Shown: in pieces, positions 8,275 through 16,419 of the stretch
Position numbering within the stretch: position 1 is the first letter of the stretch
Layout of the letters: every line of letters begins with the position of its first letter
From: Bacteroidales bacterium
GTDB taxonomy: Bacteria; Bacteroidota; Bacteroidia; Bacteroidales; UBA932
Length of the DNA: 57,518 bases
Direction of reading: 5' to 3'
Assembly (NCBI GenBank): GCA_017429205.1
Contig: JAFRPH010000019.1
Span: 1-57,518 of the forward strand
Made by a program: the position numbers and the translations under genes
The notes under the pieces: model-generated
Told to the model about the DNA's origin: nothing
Database searches by the model: none
The model's input: only the letters and a program-made list of their open reading frames with translations

Positions 8275-9556
8275 GATCTGGATCGCCGTCGCCGCCTTGC
8301 TTATGGCTGCGATGCCGCTCTCTGCGCAGAACGGCACGTACAACGGCTTTTCTCCCTATTCCGTATATGGCGTCGGAGATCTCCACGCCGCCGGAACCGC
8401 TTTCAACGCCTCGATGGGCGGCGTTGGCATCGCCACGCGCAACAAGCGGTTCGTGAACACGATGAACCCGGCTTCGGCCACCGCCCGCGACTCCCTTTCC
8501 TTCATGGCGGATTTCGGCCTTTCCGGCAAGTTCTCCGTGTTCAGCGAAGGCGACCTCAAGAGCACCAAGACCCTGTTCAACATCAACGACTTCGTGATTT
8601 CCTTCCCGATGTGGCGCCGCACGGCGTTCATGCTGGGCATCCAGCCCTTCAGCGACACGGGTTTCTCGATGTCCTATGTGGACAAGATCACCTCCGGCGA
8701 CCAGAGCATCGGCTATACCGGCAACCGCGCCTATGGCGCCTATGGGGACGGCGGCCTGAACCAGTTCTTCGCCGGCGCGTCGGCGACGCTCTGGAACCGC
8801 CTGTCCATCGGCGCCCAGTACAACCTGTACTTCGGCACCATCTCCAAGTATTCGATGAGCCAGTTCTCCGATGCGAGCTACCGGAGCCAGACCCTCGGCG
8901 ACACCCTGGAAGTGCGGGCCCATACCGCCAAGTTCGGCCTTCAGTATGAGCAGCCCGTCGGCACCGGCAAGCTGGTCGTGGGCGCCACCTACCGCCTCAA
9001 GGCCCGCGTGACCGGCCACGCCGTCGAATACAGCAACGTGGCGGAACTGGACCTCGGCGGCCACGAGCTGAAAAAGGACAACATCTCGCTGGGCGACGAA
9101 ATGGGCTTCGGCCTCGGCTTCACCCAGGGCGACAGATGGTCCGTCGAGGTGGACTACCTCCGGGGCAACTGGAAGGGCAGCAACTTCGAAGCCGTGCGCG
9201 GATTCCGGAACAACGGGGTCTACTCGTTCTCATCGGGCGTCGCCCAGTCCGTCAAGGCGGGCTTCGAGATCACCCCGAACCGGAACGACATCCGCTACTT
9301 CCTGCGGCGCTGCACCTACCGCGTTGGCGGGTATTTCGACCAGTCCTACTACCAGGTGGGCGGGAAGAACATCCTGTCCGCCGGCATCACCCTCGGAATG
9401 ACGCTTCCGGTGTTCCAGGGCTACAATGGCATCACTTTTGCGATTGACCTGGGCCAAAGGGGTTTCGGAACGAATTTCGTGAAGGAGAACTACCTCGGAT
9501 TCCACGTCGGGTTCAACATCTTCGACATTTGGTTCCGGAAGCCGCAATACCAGTAA
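8252..9556 (+). CDS. Outer-membrane beta-barrel protein, FadL/PorV-like
   Basis: This 434-residue protein has a signal peptide ending PLSAQ near residue 25, then NGTYNGFSPYSVYGVGDLHAAG and SMGGVGIATRN. Such glycine- and aromatic-rich openings are typical of Bacteroidota FadL/PorV-type transport barrels. The rest consists of alternating short strands rich in Tyr, Phe and Gly. A second ATG at 8264 would give MTDRIWIAV and is equally possible. It is translationally overlapped with coaX and followed after 33 bases by a TPR gene. Likely role: an outer-membrane pore or assembly partner. The substrate is unknown. Confidence 0.7.
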   Translation: MSRRMTDRIWIAVAALLMAAMPLSAQNGTYNGFSPYSVYGVGDLHAAGTAFNASMGGVGIATRNKRFVNTMNPASATARDSLSFMADFGLSGKFSVFSEGDLKSTKTLFNINDFVISFPMWRRTAFMLGIQPFSDTGFSMSYVDKITSGDQSIGYTGNRAYGAYGDGGLNQFFAGASATLWNRLSIGAQYNLYFGTISKYSMSQFSDASYRSQTLGDTLEVRAHTAKFGLQYEQPVGTGKLVVGATYRLKARVTGHAVEYSNVAELDLGGHELKKDNISLGDEMGFGLGFTQGDRWSVEVDYLRGNWKGSNFEAVRGFRNNGVYSFSSGVAQSVKAGFEITPNRNDIRYFLRRCTYRVGGYFDQSYYQVGGKNILSAGITLGMTLPVFQGYNGITFAIDLGQRGFGTNFVKENYLGFHVGFNIFDIWFRKPQYQ

Positions 9557-9589
9557 AAGAGAGTTTGACAAACAAAATTCTAACGCGAT

Positions 9590-10927
9590 ATGAAAAGATT
9601 GACCTTCATCCTCCTGGCCGCCATGGCAGCCTTCATGGGCCAGAATGCGTTCGCCCAGGGAAAGTATGGTGCGGACAGCGCTGAGTGCATCAAGTACCTC
9701 TCCTACTATCAGGAGTATTACAAGCAGAAGAACTACGATTCCGCCCTCCCGAACTGGCGGAAAGCGTACTCCATCTGCCCGGCCACCGCGTCCCAGAACC
9801 TGTTCGTCCACGGTTCCACGCTGATGAACCGCGAGATCAACAAGAACCGCAAGAATCCGGCTCTGTTCAGCGCGCAGGTGGACAGCCTCCTCAAACTCCA
9901 GGACGAGCGCCTCGAGTTCTATCCGCGCACCGCGAAGGGCGTGGACCAGAAGGCGACCATCCTGAACAACAAGGGCCAGTACATGATCAACTTCCGTTCC
10001 GACAACTCCCAGTATCTGTATGACAACCTCACGGCCATCATCAAGGAACTGGGCAGCGAGACGAAGGGCGGCCTGCTGGTGAACAACCTCCAGGCGGCGA
10101 TCAACCTGTACCGCGACGGCAAGCTCCAGGCCGATGACGTCATCAACATGTACGACACCGTCTCCGAGGCCATCGCCGGCGCCACCGCGAAGAGCGACGC
10201 CGAGGCGGAGGACAACCTCAAGACCAAGGCCACCATCGAGAGCGTGTTCGCCGACAGCAAGGTCGCTTCCTGCGACAACCTCATCGCCATCTTCACCCCG
10301 CGCTTCGAGGCCGATCCGACCAACATGGCCGTCGTCACGAACATCGTGAAGCTGATGAACAGCGCCGAGGACTGCGCCAACAACGACCTCTACTTCAAGG
10401 CCGTCACCCAGATGCACAAGAACGATCCGTCCTACCGTAGCGCCTTCGGCCTCTACAAGCTGAACGCCGCCCGCGGCAATGTCGCCGACGCCTGCCGCTA
10501 TCTGGAAGAGGCCATCGACTACGAGGAGTCCGACGAAGCTACCGACGCCCAGTACCTGTACGAGCTCGCCCGCTTCTGCTACGCGAACAACATGCGTGGC
10601 CGCGCCTTCGACGCCGCCGGCAAGGCGGTCCGTCTGGACAACGGCTATGCCGGCAAGGCCTATATGATCATGGGCAACCTCTGGGCTTCCGCCAGCTGCG
10701 GTGGCGACGTGGACAAGTACGCCCGCTACTGGGCCGCCACGGACTACTACCAGAAGGCCCAGGCCGCTGACGCCACCCTCGCGGACGACGCCCGCGCCGC
10801 CATCGGCAAGGTGAGCATCTACTATCCGGAGGCCAGCGAAATCTTCATGTACGACCTGGGCAAGGGCCAGATCTATACGGTCTCCTGCAGTGGTATGACC
10901 ACCACCACCACGGTCCGTACCAGATAA
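9590..10927 (+). CDS. Secreted TPR-repeat protein
   Basis: This 445-residue protein has a signal peptide (MKRLTFILLAAMAAFMGQNAFA) followed by helical repeats with TPR spacing, for example YLSYYQEYYKQKNYDSALPNWRKAYSICP near residue 35 and YLYELARFCYANNMRGRAFDAAGKAVRLD near residue 325. TPR arrays mediate protein-protein contacts, here in the periplasm. It lies between the barrel gene and lptC with only 6 bases before lptC, so it is probably part of the outer-membrane biogenesis operon. The exact partner is not visible. Confidence 0.8.
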   Translation: MKRLTFILLAAMAAFMGQNAFAQGKYGADSAECIKYLSYYQEYYKQKNYDSALPNWRKAYSICPATASQNLFVHGSTLMNREINKNRKNPALFSAQVDSLLKLQDERLEFYPRTAKGVDQKATILNNKGQYMINFRSDNSQYLYDNLTAIIKELGSETKGGLLVNNLQAAINLYRDGKLQADDVINMYDTVSEAIAGATAKSDAEAEDNLKTKATIESVFADSKVASCDNLIAIFTPRFEADPTNMAVVTNIVKLMNSAEDCANNDLYFKAVTQMHKNDPSYRSAFGLYKLNAARGNVADACRYLEEAIDYEESDEATDAQYLYELARFCYANNMRGRAFDAAGKAVRLDNGYAGKAYMIMGNLWASASCGGDVDKYARYWAATDYYQKAQAADATLADDARAAIGKVSIYYPEASEIFMYDLGKGQIYTVSCSGMTTTTTVRTR

Positions 10928-10933
10928 GATTCT

Positions 10934-11617
10934 GTGAGACTGCACCGCATACTTACGACGATGGCAACCGCGCTGGCGGTTGCTTTCGTCGTATTTTCGT
11001 GCAAGGGAAACCTGTCCGAGGCGGAGAAGCTGGACTTGTCCCAGACCCCGCTCCAGGTAGTGGACAGCATGTTCTTCGTCCAGACGGAGAACGGAAAGTT
11101 GCGGATGCGCGTGGAAGCGCCCGTGATGGAGGTCTATGACCACGACACCCTCTCCTATGAATTGTTCCCGAGTGGCCTTTCCGTGTACGGCTATGCCGAG
11201 GACGGATCCCTGGAAACCACCATCAAGTCGCAGAAAGCCCGCCACGACACCCGGAAGAAGGAAGGGGAGGACAAGTGGTCGGCCTTCGGCAGCGTGGTCA
11301 TCCGGAACATCATGAACCAGGAGACGATGGAGACGGACACCATCTACTGGGACCAGAAAGCCAAGGAAATTTGGACGGACTGCTACATCAAGATGTACTC
11401 TCCGGCCGGTTTTATGCAGGGTTTCGGGATGCGGTCCGACGACATGGCCCGCAACGCCATCATCCAGCGGCCGTTCAACAGCTACGGTGTCGTCGAACAG
11501 GATTCCACCAAAGTGGTGCTGGATTCCGTCAATTTTATCGGTCCTTTTCCGCCCAAAGGTGGCCTAAAAAAGCCTGTTGTGCGAAAAAATAGTGGTAAAT
11601 TGAAAGAAAATGACTAA
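10934..11617 (+). CDS. lptC: LptC-family lipopolysaccharide export protein
   Basis: This 227-residue lipoprotein has the lipobox VVFSC at about residue 23. LptC proteins bridge the inner-membrane LptBFG transporter to LptA and the outer membrane, binding lipid A in a beta-jellyroll. The visible body fits: VVDSMFFVQTENGKLRMRVEAPVMEVYD near residue 42 and repeated short beta strands ending in paired DTIYWD/IWTDCYIKM segments. The start used is GTG at 10934; an ATG at 10961 would leave a signal peptide without its basic n-region. Its stop codon overlaps the promoter element of ppiD. Confidence 0.85.
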   Translation: MRLHRILTTMATALAVAFVVFSCKGNLSEAEKLDLSQTPLQVVDSMFFVQTENGKLRMRVEAPVMEVYDHDTLSYELFPSGLSVYGYAEDGSLETTIKSQKARHDTRKKEGEDKWSAFGSVVIRNIMNQETMETDTIYWDQKAKEIWTDCYIKMYSPAGFMQGFGMRSDDMARNAIIQRPFNSYGVVEQDSTKVVLDSVNFIGPFPPKGGLKKPVVRKNSGKLKEND

Positions 11618-11622
11618 ATTTG
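11615..11622 (+). promoter_or_regulatory. Minus-7 element TAAATTTG for ppiD
   Basis: TAAATTTG matches TAnnTTTG and overlaps the lptC stop codon. It lies 47 bases before the ppiD ATG, so ppiD can be transcribed independently of the coaX-lptC operon. Confidence 0.55.
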
Positions 11623-11669
11623 CGCCCTTGACTGAAAATTGACGAAAATTTTAAAAAAGTAACGATAAA

Positions 11670-13760
11670 ATGGCAGTTTTAGAGAAACTCCGCGGTTGGG
11701 GCATCGTCCTTTCCATTCTGGTCGCCCTCCCGCTCTTACTCTTCATCATCGATCCGAGCCAGATCATCCAGACGGTCCAGTCCGTCTCCTCCAAGTACGA
11801 CGTGGGCAAGATCGGTGGCAAATCCGTCAGTTATACCGATTTCCAGACGGAGGTTGACCGTTATTCCCGCATCAGCGAGTTGCTGTCCGGCAACACCTCC
11901 TCCAGCGAGGAGCAGCAGAAGCAGATCCGCGACGCGGTCTGGCAGCGCCTCGTGGACGAGAACCTGTTCATCAAGAACTGCAAGGCCGCCGGCATCAACG
12001 TGGGCAAGGACGAGATCATGGACCTGACCAACGGTGAGAACATCTCCCCGGTCATCGCCTCCCTGTTCGTGGACGAGAACGGCGCCTTCTCCAATGACCG
12101 GCTCGTGAACTTCCTCCAGAACGTGGAGGATGGTGACGAGAACGCCAAGGCCATCTGGGCCTACCTTCAGGAGTCGATTGTCACGAACCAGTTCTACAAC
12201 AAGTACAACGCGCTGTTCGCGAACACCAACGTGGAGAACGCCCTGCAGGTGAGCAAATCCATCGCCGACAACAACACCACCGCCGACGTCCAGTTCGTGA
12301 TGGTTCCTTTCTCCTTCGCCACCGACAGCACGGTCGTGGTGAGCGACAAGGAAATCAAGGACTTCTATGACAACCACAAGGATTTCTTCAAGACGGTGGC
12401 CACCCGCGACATCGAGTATGCCGTGTTCCAGGTGGTTCCTTCCCAGGCCGACATCGACGCTGCGAACAACGACTTCGTGAAGCTCTATGACGATTTCGCC
12501 ACGACCGACAATGTCCGTTCCTTCCTGCAGCGCAACTCCGACACCCAGTGGAGCGACCAGTGGTACAAGGCCGGCGACCTCCGCAGCGTCAACGCCGACA
12601 TCGACACCTTCGTTTCCGAGAACAACGAAGGCACGTCCCCGGTCTATACCGCGAACAACACCTTCTATGCCGCCCGCATCATGGATACCGCGATGATGCC
12701 GTCGACGGTGACCATCCGCCACATGATGTTCCAGTCCAACGAGGACGGCCAGCACCTGGCCGACAGCCTCCTGGCCGAGCTCAAGAAGGGTGCGGACTTC
12801 ACCGCCCTCGCCACCGAGTTCTCCCTGGACCGTGGTTCCCAGGCCGACGGTGAGTTCGGCAAGATCGGCGAGATCTCCCAGGCGACCGTCTCCTACCTGC
12901 CGACCGGCTTCAGCGACATCTTCAAGCACAAGGTGGGCGAGCCGTTCCTCCTCCAGTCCAATATGGCCACCCACATCGTGGAGGTGACCGAGGCTTCCGC
13001 TCCGGAACTCTTCAAGCAGGTCGCCCTCTTCGAGAAGGAGGCCCTGGCCAGCAAGGAGACCTTCAACAAGTACTACAACGACGCCAACCGCGTCGCCACC
13101 CTCGCCGCCGGCAAGTACGCGAACTACCGCGCCGCCTGCGACTCCATCGGCACCTACTCCCACAGCCTGACCATCAACGAGGGCACCGATACCTACGGCG
13201 CCATCGGCCATGCCAAGGAAGTCACCCGCTGGGCCTTCGACAACAAGCCCGGCAAGGTGTCCAACATCATCACCGTGGACAACAACTACTTCTTCGTGGT
13301 GGCCGTCACCGGCGCCCACAAGGAGGGTATCGCCCCAGTGAATGAGGTGGCCGACCAGATCAAGAACCAGCTCTACGCCGACAAGTACGCCGAGAAGCGT
13401 CAGGGCGAGGTCGCCGAGCAGATCGCCGGCATGACCGACCTCGAGGCCATCGCCGAGAAGCTGGGCACCACCGTGTCCACGCAGAGCGACGTCGCCTTCG
13501 CGTCGATGTCCGCCCGCAGCCTGGATCCGAAGTTCGTCGGCGCCATCGCCGCCGCTCCGGAAGGCAAGATCAGCGGCCCGGTCGCCGGTTCCTACGGTGT
13601 CTATGTGTTCAAGGTGGACGGCCGCGAGACCGGTTCCTTCTACACCGAGAGCGACGCCAAGAATGCCAACGCGCAGATCCTGAGCTACACCACCCAGATG
13701 ATCGTCCCCGTGATGATGCAGGATGCCGACGTCAAGGACAACCGCGCTCGTTTCTTCTAG
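11670..13760 (+). CDS. ppiD: Membrane-anchored periplasmic peptidyl-prolyl isomerase, PpiD-like
   Basis: This 696-residue protein has one N-terminal membrane segment (about residues 12-30, IVLSILVALPLLLFII) followed by a SurA-N-like chaperone region (GKIGGKSVSYTDFQTEVDRY). A parvulin domain lies near residues 343-443, with VTIRHMMFQSNED, SLDRGSQADGEFGKIG and MATHIVEV. A second, degenerate parvulin-like region follows before the C-terminus. PpiD chaperones nascent outer-membrane proteins at the periplasmic side of the Sec translocon. The codon use is strongly biased to C- and G-ending codons, suggesting high expression. It is followed after 6 bases by ychF. Confidence 0.9.
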   Translation: MAVLEKLRGWGIVLSILVALPLLLFIIDPSQIIQTVQSVSSKYDVGKIGGKSVSYTDFQTEVDRYSRISELLSGNTSSSEEQQKQIRDAVWQRLVDENLFIKNCKAAGINVGKDEIMDLTNGENISPVIASLFVDENGAFSNDRLVNFLQNVEDGDENAKAIWAYLQESIVTNQFYNKYNALFANTNVENALQVSKSIADNNTTADVQFVMVPFSFATDSTVVVSDKEIKDFYDNHKDFFKTVATRDIEYAVFQVVPSQADIDAANNDFVKLYDDFATTDNVRSFLQRNSDTQWSDQWYKAGDLRSVNADIDTFVSENNEGTSPVYTANNTFYAARIMDTAMMPSTVTIRHMMFQSNEDGQHLADSLLAELKKGADFTALATEFSLDRGSQADGEFGKIGEISQATVSYLPTGFSDIFKHKVGEPFLLQSNMATHIVEVTEASAPELFKQVALFEKEALASKETFNKYYNDANRVATLAAGKYANYRAACDSIGTYSHSLTINEGTDTYGAIGHAKEVTRWAFDNKPGKVSNIITVDNNYFFVVAVTGAHKEGIAPVNEVADQIKNQLYADKYAEKRQGEVAEQIAGMTDLEAIAEKLGTTVSTQSDVAFASMSARSLDPKFVGAIAAAPEGKISGPVAGSYGVYVFKVDGRETGSFYTESDAKNANAQILSYTTQMIVPVMMQDADVKDNRARFF

Positions 13761-13766
13761 TAGACT

Positions 13767-14870
13767 ATGGCTTTGAAATGTGGAATAGTTGGACTTCCCA
13801 ATGTCGGGAAGTCCACTTTGTTTAACTGCGTGAGCTCGGGCAAGGCCCAGAGCGCCAATTTCCCGTTCTGCACCATCGAGCCCAACGTGGGTTCCACCAA
13901 CGTGCCGGACAAGCGCCTGGAAGTCCTGACCGAGATCTGCCAGCCCAAGCGCACGATTCCCGCCACGGTGGAAATCGTGGACATCGCCGGCCTGGTAAAG
14001 GGCGCCTCCAAGGGAGAGGGCCTGGGCAACCAGTTCCTCGCGAACATCCGTGAGACCGACGCCATCCTGCACGTCCTCCGCTGCTTCGACGACGGCAACA
14101 TCGTCCATGTCGACGGTTCCGTGGATCCGGTCCGCGACAAGGAAGTCGTGGACATGGAACTGCAGATCAAGGACCTCGAAACGGTGGAAAACCGCATCAA
14201 GAAGGTCGAGAAGCAGGCCACGACGGGTGGTGACAAGGAGGCGAAGAAGCTTCTTTCGCTGCTCCAGCGCTACCGCGAGGTGCTCCTGCAGGGCAAATCC
14301 TGCCGTGTGGTCGTTCCCGAGAATCCCGAGGAAGAGCAGATGGCGCGCGACCTTTACCTGCTGACGAACAAGCCGGTGATGTACGTGTGCAACGTGGACG
14401 AGGCCTCCGCCGCCACGGGCAACGCCTATGTCGACGCCGTCCGCGCCGCCGTCGCCGACGAGCACGCGGAAATCCTCGTGATCGCCGCCAAGACCGAGTC
14501 CGAGATCGCCGAGATCGAGGAGTACGAAGACCGGCAGATGTTCCTCGAGGAGATGGGCCTGTCCGAGTCGGGCGTCGTCCGGCTCATCCAGGGCGCCTAC
14601 CGCCTCCTGGGTCTCCAGACCTTCTTCACGGCCGGTGCCGACGAGTGCCGCGCCTGGACCATCCGCGTGGGCGACAAGGCCCCCAAGGCCGCCGGTGTCA
14701 TCCACACCGACTTCGAGCGCGGCTTCATCCGCGCCGAGGTCATCAAGTACGACGACTTCGTCCATTACAAGACCGAAGCCGCCGTCCGCGCCGCCGGCAA
14801 GATGGGCATCGAAGGCAAGGACTACGTCGTCCAGGACGGCGACATCATGCACTTCCTGTTCAACGTGTAG
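13767..14870 (+). CDS. ychF: Redox-regulated ATPase/GTPase YchF
   Basis: This 367-residue Obg-family P-loop ATPase associates with ribosomes. The G1 motif GLPNVGKSTLFN is at residues 9-20, and VDIAGLVKGASKGEGLGNQFL around residue 70 is G3. The G4 region reads CNVDE, a YchF-typical deviation from NKxD that favours ATP. The C-terminal TGS domain ends in DYVVQDGDIMHFLFNV, the standard YchF end. The gene is closed by a GTCATTTCGAG repeat and a strong intrinsic terminator. Confidence 0.97.
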   Translation: MALKCGIVGLPNVGKSTLFNCVSSGKAQSANFPFCTIEPNVGSTNVPDKRLEVLTEICQPKRTIPATVEIVDIAGLVKGASKGEGLGNQFLANIRETDAILHVLRCFDDGNIVHVDGSVDPVRDKEVVDMELQIKDLETVENRIKKVEKQATTGGDKEAKKLLSLLQRYREVLLQGKSCRVVVPENPEEEQMARDLYLLTNKPVMYVCNVDEASAATGNAYVDAVRAAVADEHAEILVIAAKTESEIAEIEEYEDRQMFLEEMGLSESGVVRLIQGAYRLLGLQTFFTAGADECRAWTIRVGDKAPKAAGVIHTDFERGFIRAEVIKYDDFVHYKTEAAVRAAGKMGIEGKDYVVQDGDIMHFLFNV

Positions 14871-14877
14871 GGACGTT

Positions 14878-14904
14878 GTCATTTCGAGCGAAGTCGAGAA
14901 ATCT
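14878..14904. repeat. Single GTCATTTCGAG-type palindromic repeat arm
   Basis: It runs from GTCATTTCGAGCGAAG to GAGAAATCT, the same family as the inverted pair at 2139-2225, but only one arm is present. It starts 8 bases after the ychF stop and precedes its terminator. Confidence 0.85.
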
Positions 14905-14926
14905 ACCAACCTAAACCTTTATTCAC

Positions 14927-14959
14927 GCTCCCCTTGCGCTTCGCACGGGGGGCTTTTTT
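14927..14959 (+). terminator. Intrinsic terminator after ychF
   Basis: GCTCCCCTTGCG (14927-14938) pairs with CGCACGGGGGGC (14942-14953) in a 12-step stem with one mismatch and one G-T pair around a CTT loop, followed by six T. The T-run is itself one arm of a second perfect inverted repeat (see the neighbouring entry). Confidence 0.9.
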
Positions 14960-14984
14960 GTTGTTTTATTGGAACAACAAAAAA
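14954..14984. other. Second hairpin built on the terminator T-run
   Basis: TTTTTTGTTGTT (14954-14965) and AACAACAAAAAA (14973-14984) are perfect reverse complements around a 7-base loop. The T-run of the terminator can therefore pair with a downstream A-run. Confidence 0.75.
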
Positions 14985-15046
14985 CATTTCGCCACATTTT
15001 TATGTTTCTTGCCCTGCGTTCCGTCGCCGCCCCCTAACTTGGGCGT

Positions 15047-16198
15047 ATGAGAACGCTGTTATTATTGTGGCTTTTCGTTGCCCCGAGTGCGGATACGCTC
15101 CAGGTGATGTTCTGGAACGTGGAGAACTTCTTCGACTGGCGGAATGATTCCACGACGGTGTCGGACGTCGAGTTTTCGGCGGCGGGGGAGCGGCACTGGA
15201 CCTGGAAGCGGTTCCAGGCGAAGGCGAACGCCTTTGCGAAAGCGCTGTTCTGGGTGGAGGCGGAGACGGGACGGCTGCCCGATATCATAGGTCTGGAGGA
15301 GGTGGAGAACGCCTTTGTGCTGCGGCAGGTGCTCCAGAAGACCGCGCTCCGTAAACTGGACTATAAGTATGTCCACTACGACTCCCCCGATCACCGCGGC
15401 ATCGACGTCGCCCTCCTCTATCGCTCCTCCCGGTTTGAACTCATTGACTCCAAACCCTGCCACCTCTTTGCCGCGGACACGGTCATGGCCACGCGGGATA
15501 TCCTGCTGTGCGTATTCCGACGAGCCGTATCCCCCGTCCTTTCCTCCCCGGCCTCTTCCGTCATGCCCGACCCACCCTCTTTCGTCATGCTCGACTCCGA
15601 TCGGGCATCTATCCCCACCTTCCAAGAGATTCTCGGTCAAGCCGGGAATGACGGCGCCTTCGCCGTGCTGGTGAACCACCACCCGTCCAAGTACGGCGGG
15701 GCGGCGGAGTCGGAGCCGAGGCGGCGGATTGCCGTCGAGCGGCTCCGGTTTTTGGTGGATTCGCTCGCGGCCATCGGCATCGACCGGATCATCGCCGGGG
15801 GAGACTTCAATGACACGCCCGACAATCCTGTCTTCCGGCTCCTGGAACCTGCGCTGGCGCCCATGCACATGGAGCTTTTCCGTCGCGGCCTCGGCACCAT
15901 CAAGTACGACGGCAAATGGGACCTCATCGACCATATCTATGTGTCCCCGGCCCTTTTGGACGCGCCAATGTCCGCGCCGGCCTCTGATTCTTCGTCGGGA
16001 GAGGCCAATCGACAGACGGACAAGGTTGCGGCCCCATCGGCCTGCGCTCGGATACGGATCCTGAGGATCCCCTTCCTGCTCACGCGCGACACCGTCCATT
16101 CCGGCGAGAAACCCCTCCGCACCTACACCGGCCCCCGTCACACCGGCGGCGTCTCCGACCATCTGCCCGTTCTGCTGGAGGTTCCATTGCCTCCTTGA
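15047..16198 (+). CDS. Secreted endonuclease/exonuclease/phosphatase-family protein with in-frame repeat insertions
   Basis: This 383-residue protein has a short signal peptide (MRTLLLLWLFVAPSA) and the metal-dependent phosphoesterase core: VMFWNVENFFD near residue 20, LEEVENAFVL near residue 85, LVNHHPSKYGG near 205, IIAGGDFNDTPDNP near 247 and SDHLPVLLEV at the end. These give the catalytic Asn, Glu, His and Asp set of the DNase I-like fold. Two stretches do not look like the family: about residues 165-205 and about 305-345. Both are encoded by palindromic repeat DNA (15560-15652 and around 16030-16071) and keep the frame. A weak TAACTTGG element sits 4 bases before the ATG. Nuclease versus phosphatase activity cannot be decided. 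Confidence 0.85.
   Translation: MRTLLLLWLFVAPSADTLQVMFWNVENFFDWRNDSTTVSDVEFSAAGERHWTWKRFQAKANAFAKALFWVEAETGRLPDIIGLEEVENAFVLRQVLQKTALRKLDYKYVHYDSPDHRGIDVALLYRSSRFELIDSKPCHLFAADTVMATRDILLCVFRRAVSPVLSSPASSVMPDPPSFVMLDSDRASIPTFQEILGQAGNDGAFAVLVNHHPSKYGGAAESEPRRRIAVERLRFLVDSLAAIGIDRIIAGGDFNDTPDNPVFRLLEPALAPMHMELFRRGLGTIKYDGKWDLIDHIYVSPALLDAPMSAPASDSSSGEANRQTDKVAAPSACARIRILRIPFLLTRDTVHSGEKPLRTYTGPRHTGGVSDHLPVLLEVPLPP
15560..15652. repeat. Palindromic repeat cluster inside the exonuclease-family gene
   Basis: GTCATGCCCGA (15560-15570), then GTCATGCTCGACTCCGATCG...GCATCT (15584-15610), then AGAGATTCTCGGTCAAGC...GGGAATGAC (15625-15652). Each unit has the GTCATxCCCGA / CGGGAATGAC style of a second repeat family, also seen at 36469. 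All are translated in frame. Confidence 0.75.
16030..16071. repeat. GGCCCCATCGGCCTG repeat and adjacent palindrome in the same gene
   Basis: GGCCCCATCGGCCTG at 16030-16044 is identical to 17367-17381 next to the RAYT repeats. Close by, 16057-16071 is a perfect odd palindrome, GGATCCTGAGGATCC. Both are translated near the C-terminus of the exonuclease-family protein. Confidence 0.6.
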
Positions 16199-16211
16199 GG
16201 ACAAACTGTCT

Positions 16212-16232
16212 TGTACGCTGCTTCTGTGTACA
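16212..16232 (+). repeat. RAYT palindrome R1
   Basis: 21 bases that fold into a 9-step stem (TGTACGCTG against CTGTGTACA) with one T-T mismatch, one G-T pair and a CTT loop. A mismatched stem is typical of REP and IS200 recognition hairpins. It is the exact reverse complement of 16345-16365. Confidence 0.85.
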
Positions 16233-16260
16233 AAAGAACTCCTTTCAGGGGCGGTTTCCG

Positions 16261-16316
16261 TGTACGCTGTAACTGGATTTCCTGGAAAATGCCGCCATTA
16301 TCGTTTGCAGTGTACA
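16261..16316. repeat. RAYT palindrome R2, split arms
   Basis: TGTACGCTGTAAC at 16261-16273 and GTTTGCAGTGTACA at 16303-16316 are imperfect inverted arms separated by about 30 bases. They look like a diverged or expanded copy of the palindrome. Confidence 0.55.
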
Positions 16317-16344
16317 GGAATTCAATTAATACAACGAGTATGCG

Positions 16345-16365
16345 TGTACACAGAAGCAGCGTACA
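16345..16365 (-). repeat. RAYT palindrome R3
   Basis: Exact reverse complement of 16212-16232 over all 21 bases, 113 bases downstream of it. The pair forms a BIME-like inverted unit 55 bases before the RAYT start codon. Confidence 0.85.
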
Positions 16366-16419
16366 GGGGCCAAGAAGGCGAGCAGGTCAAATAGAATCGA
16401 ACAAACAAACCAATGAATC

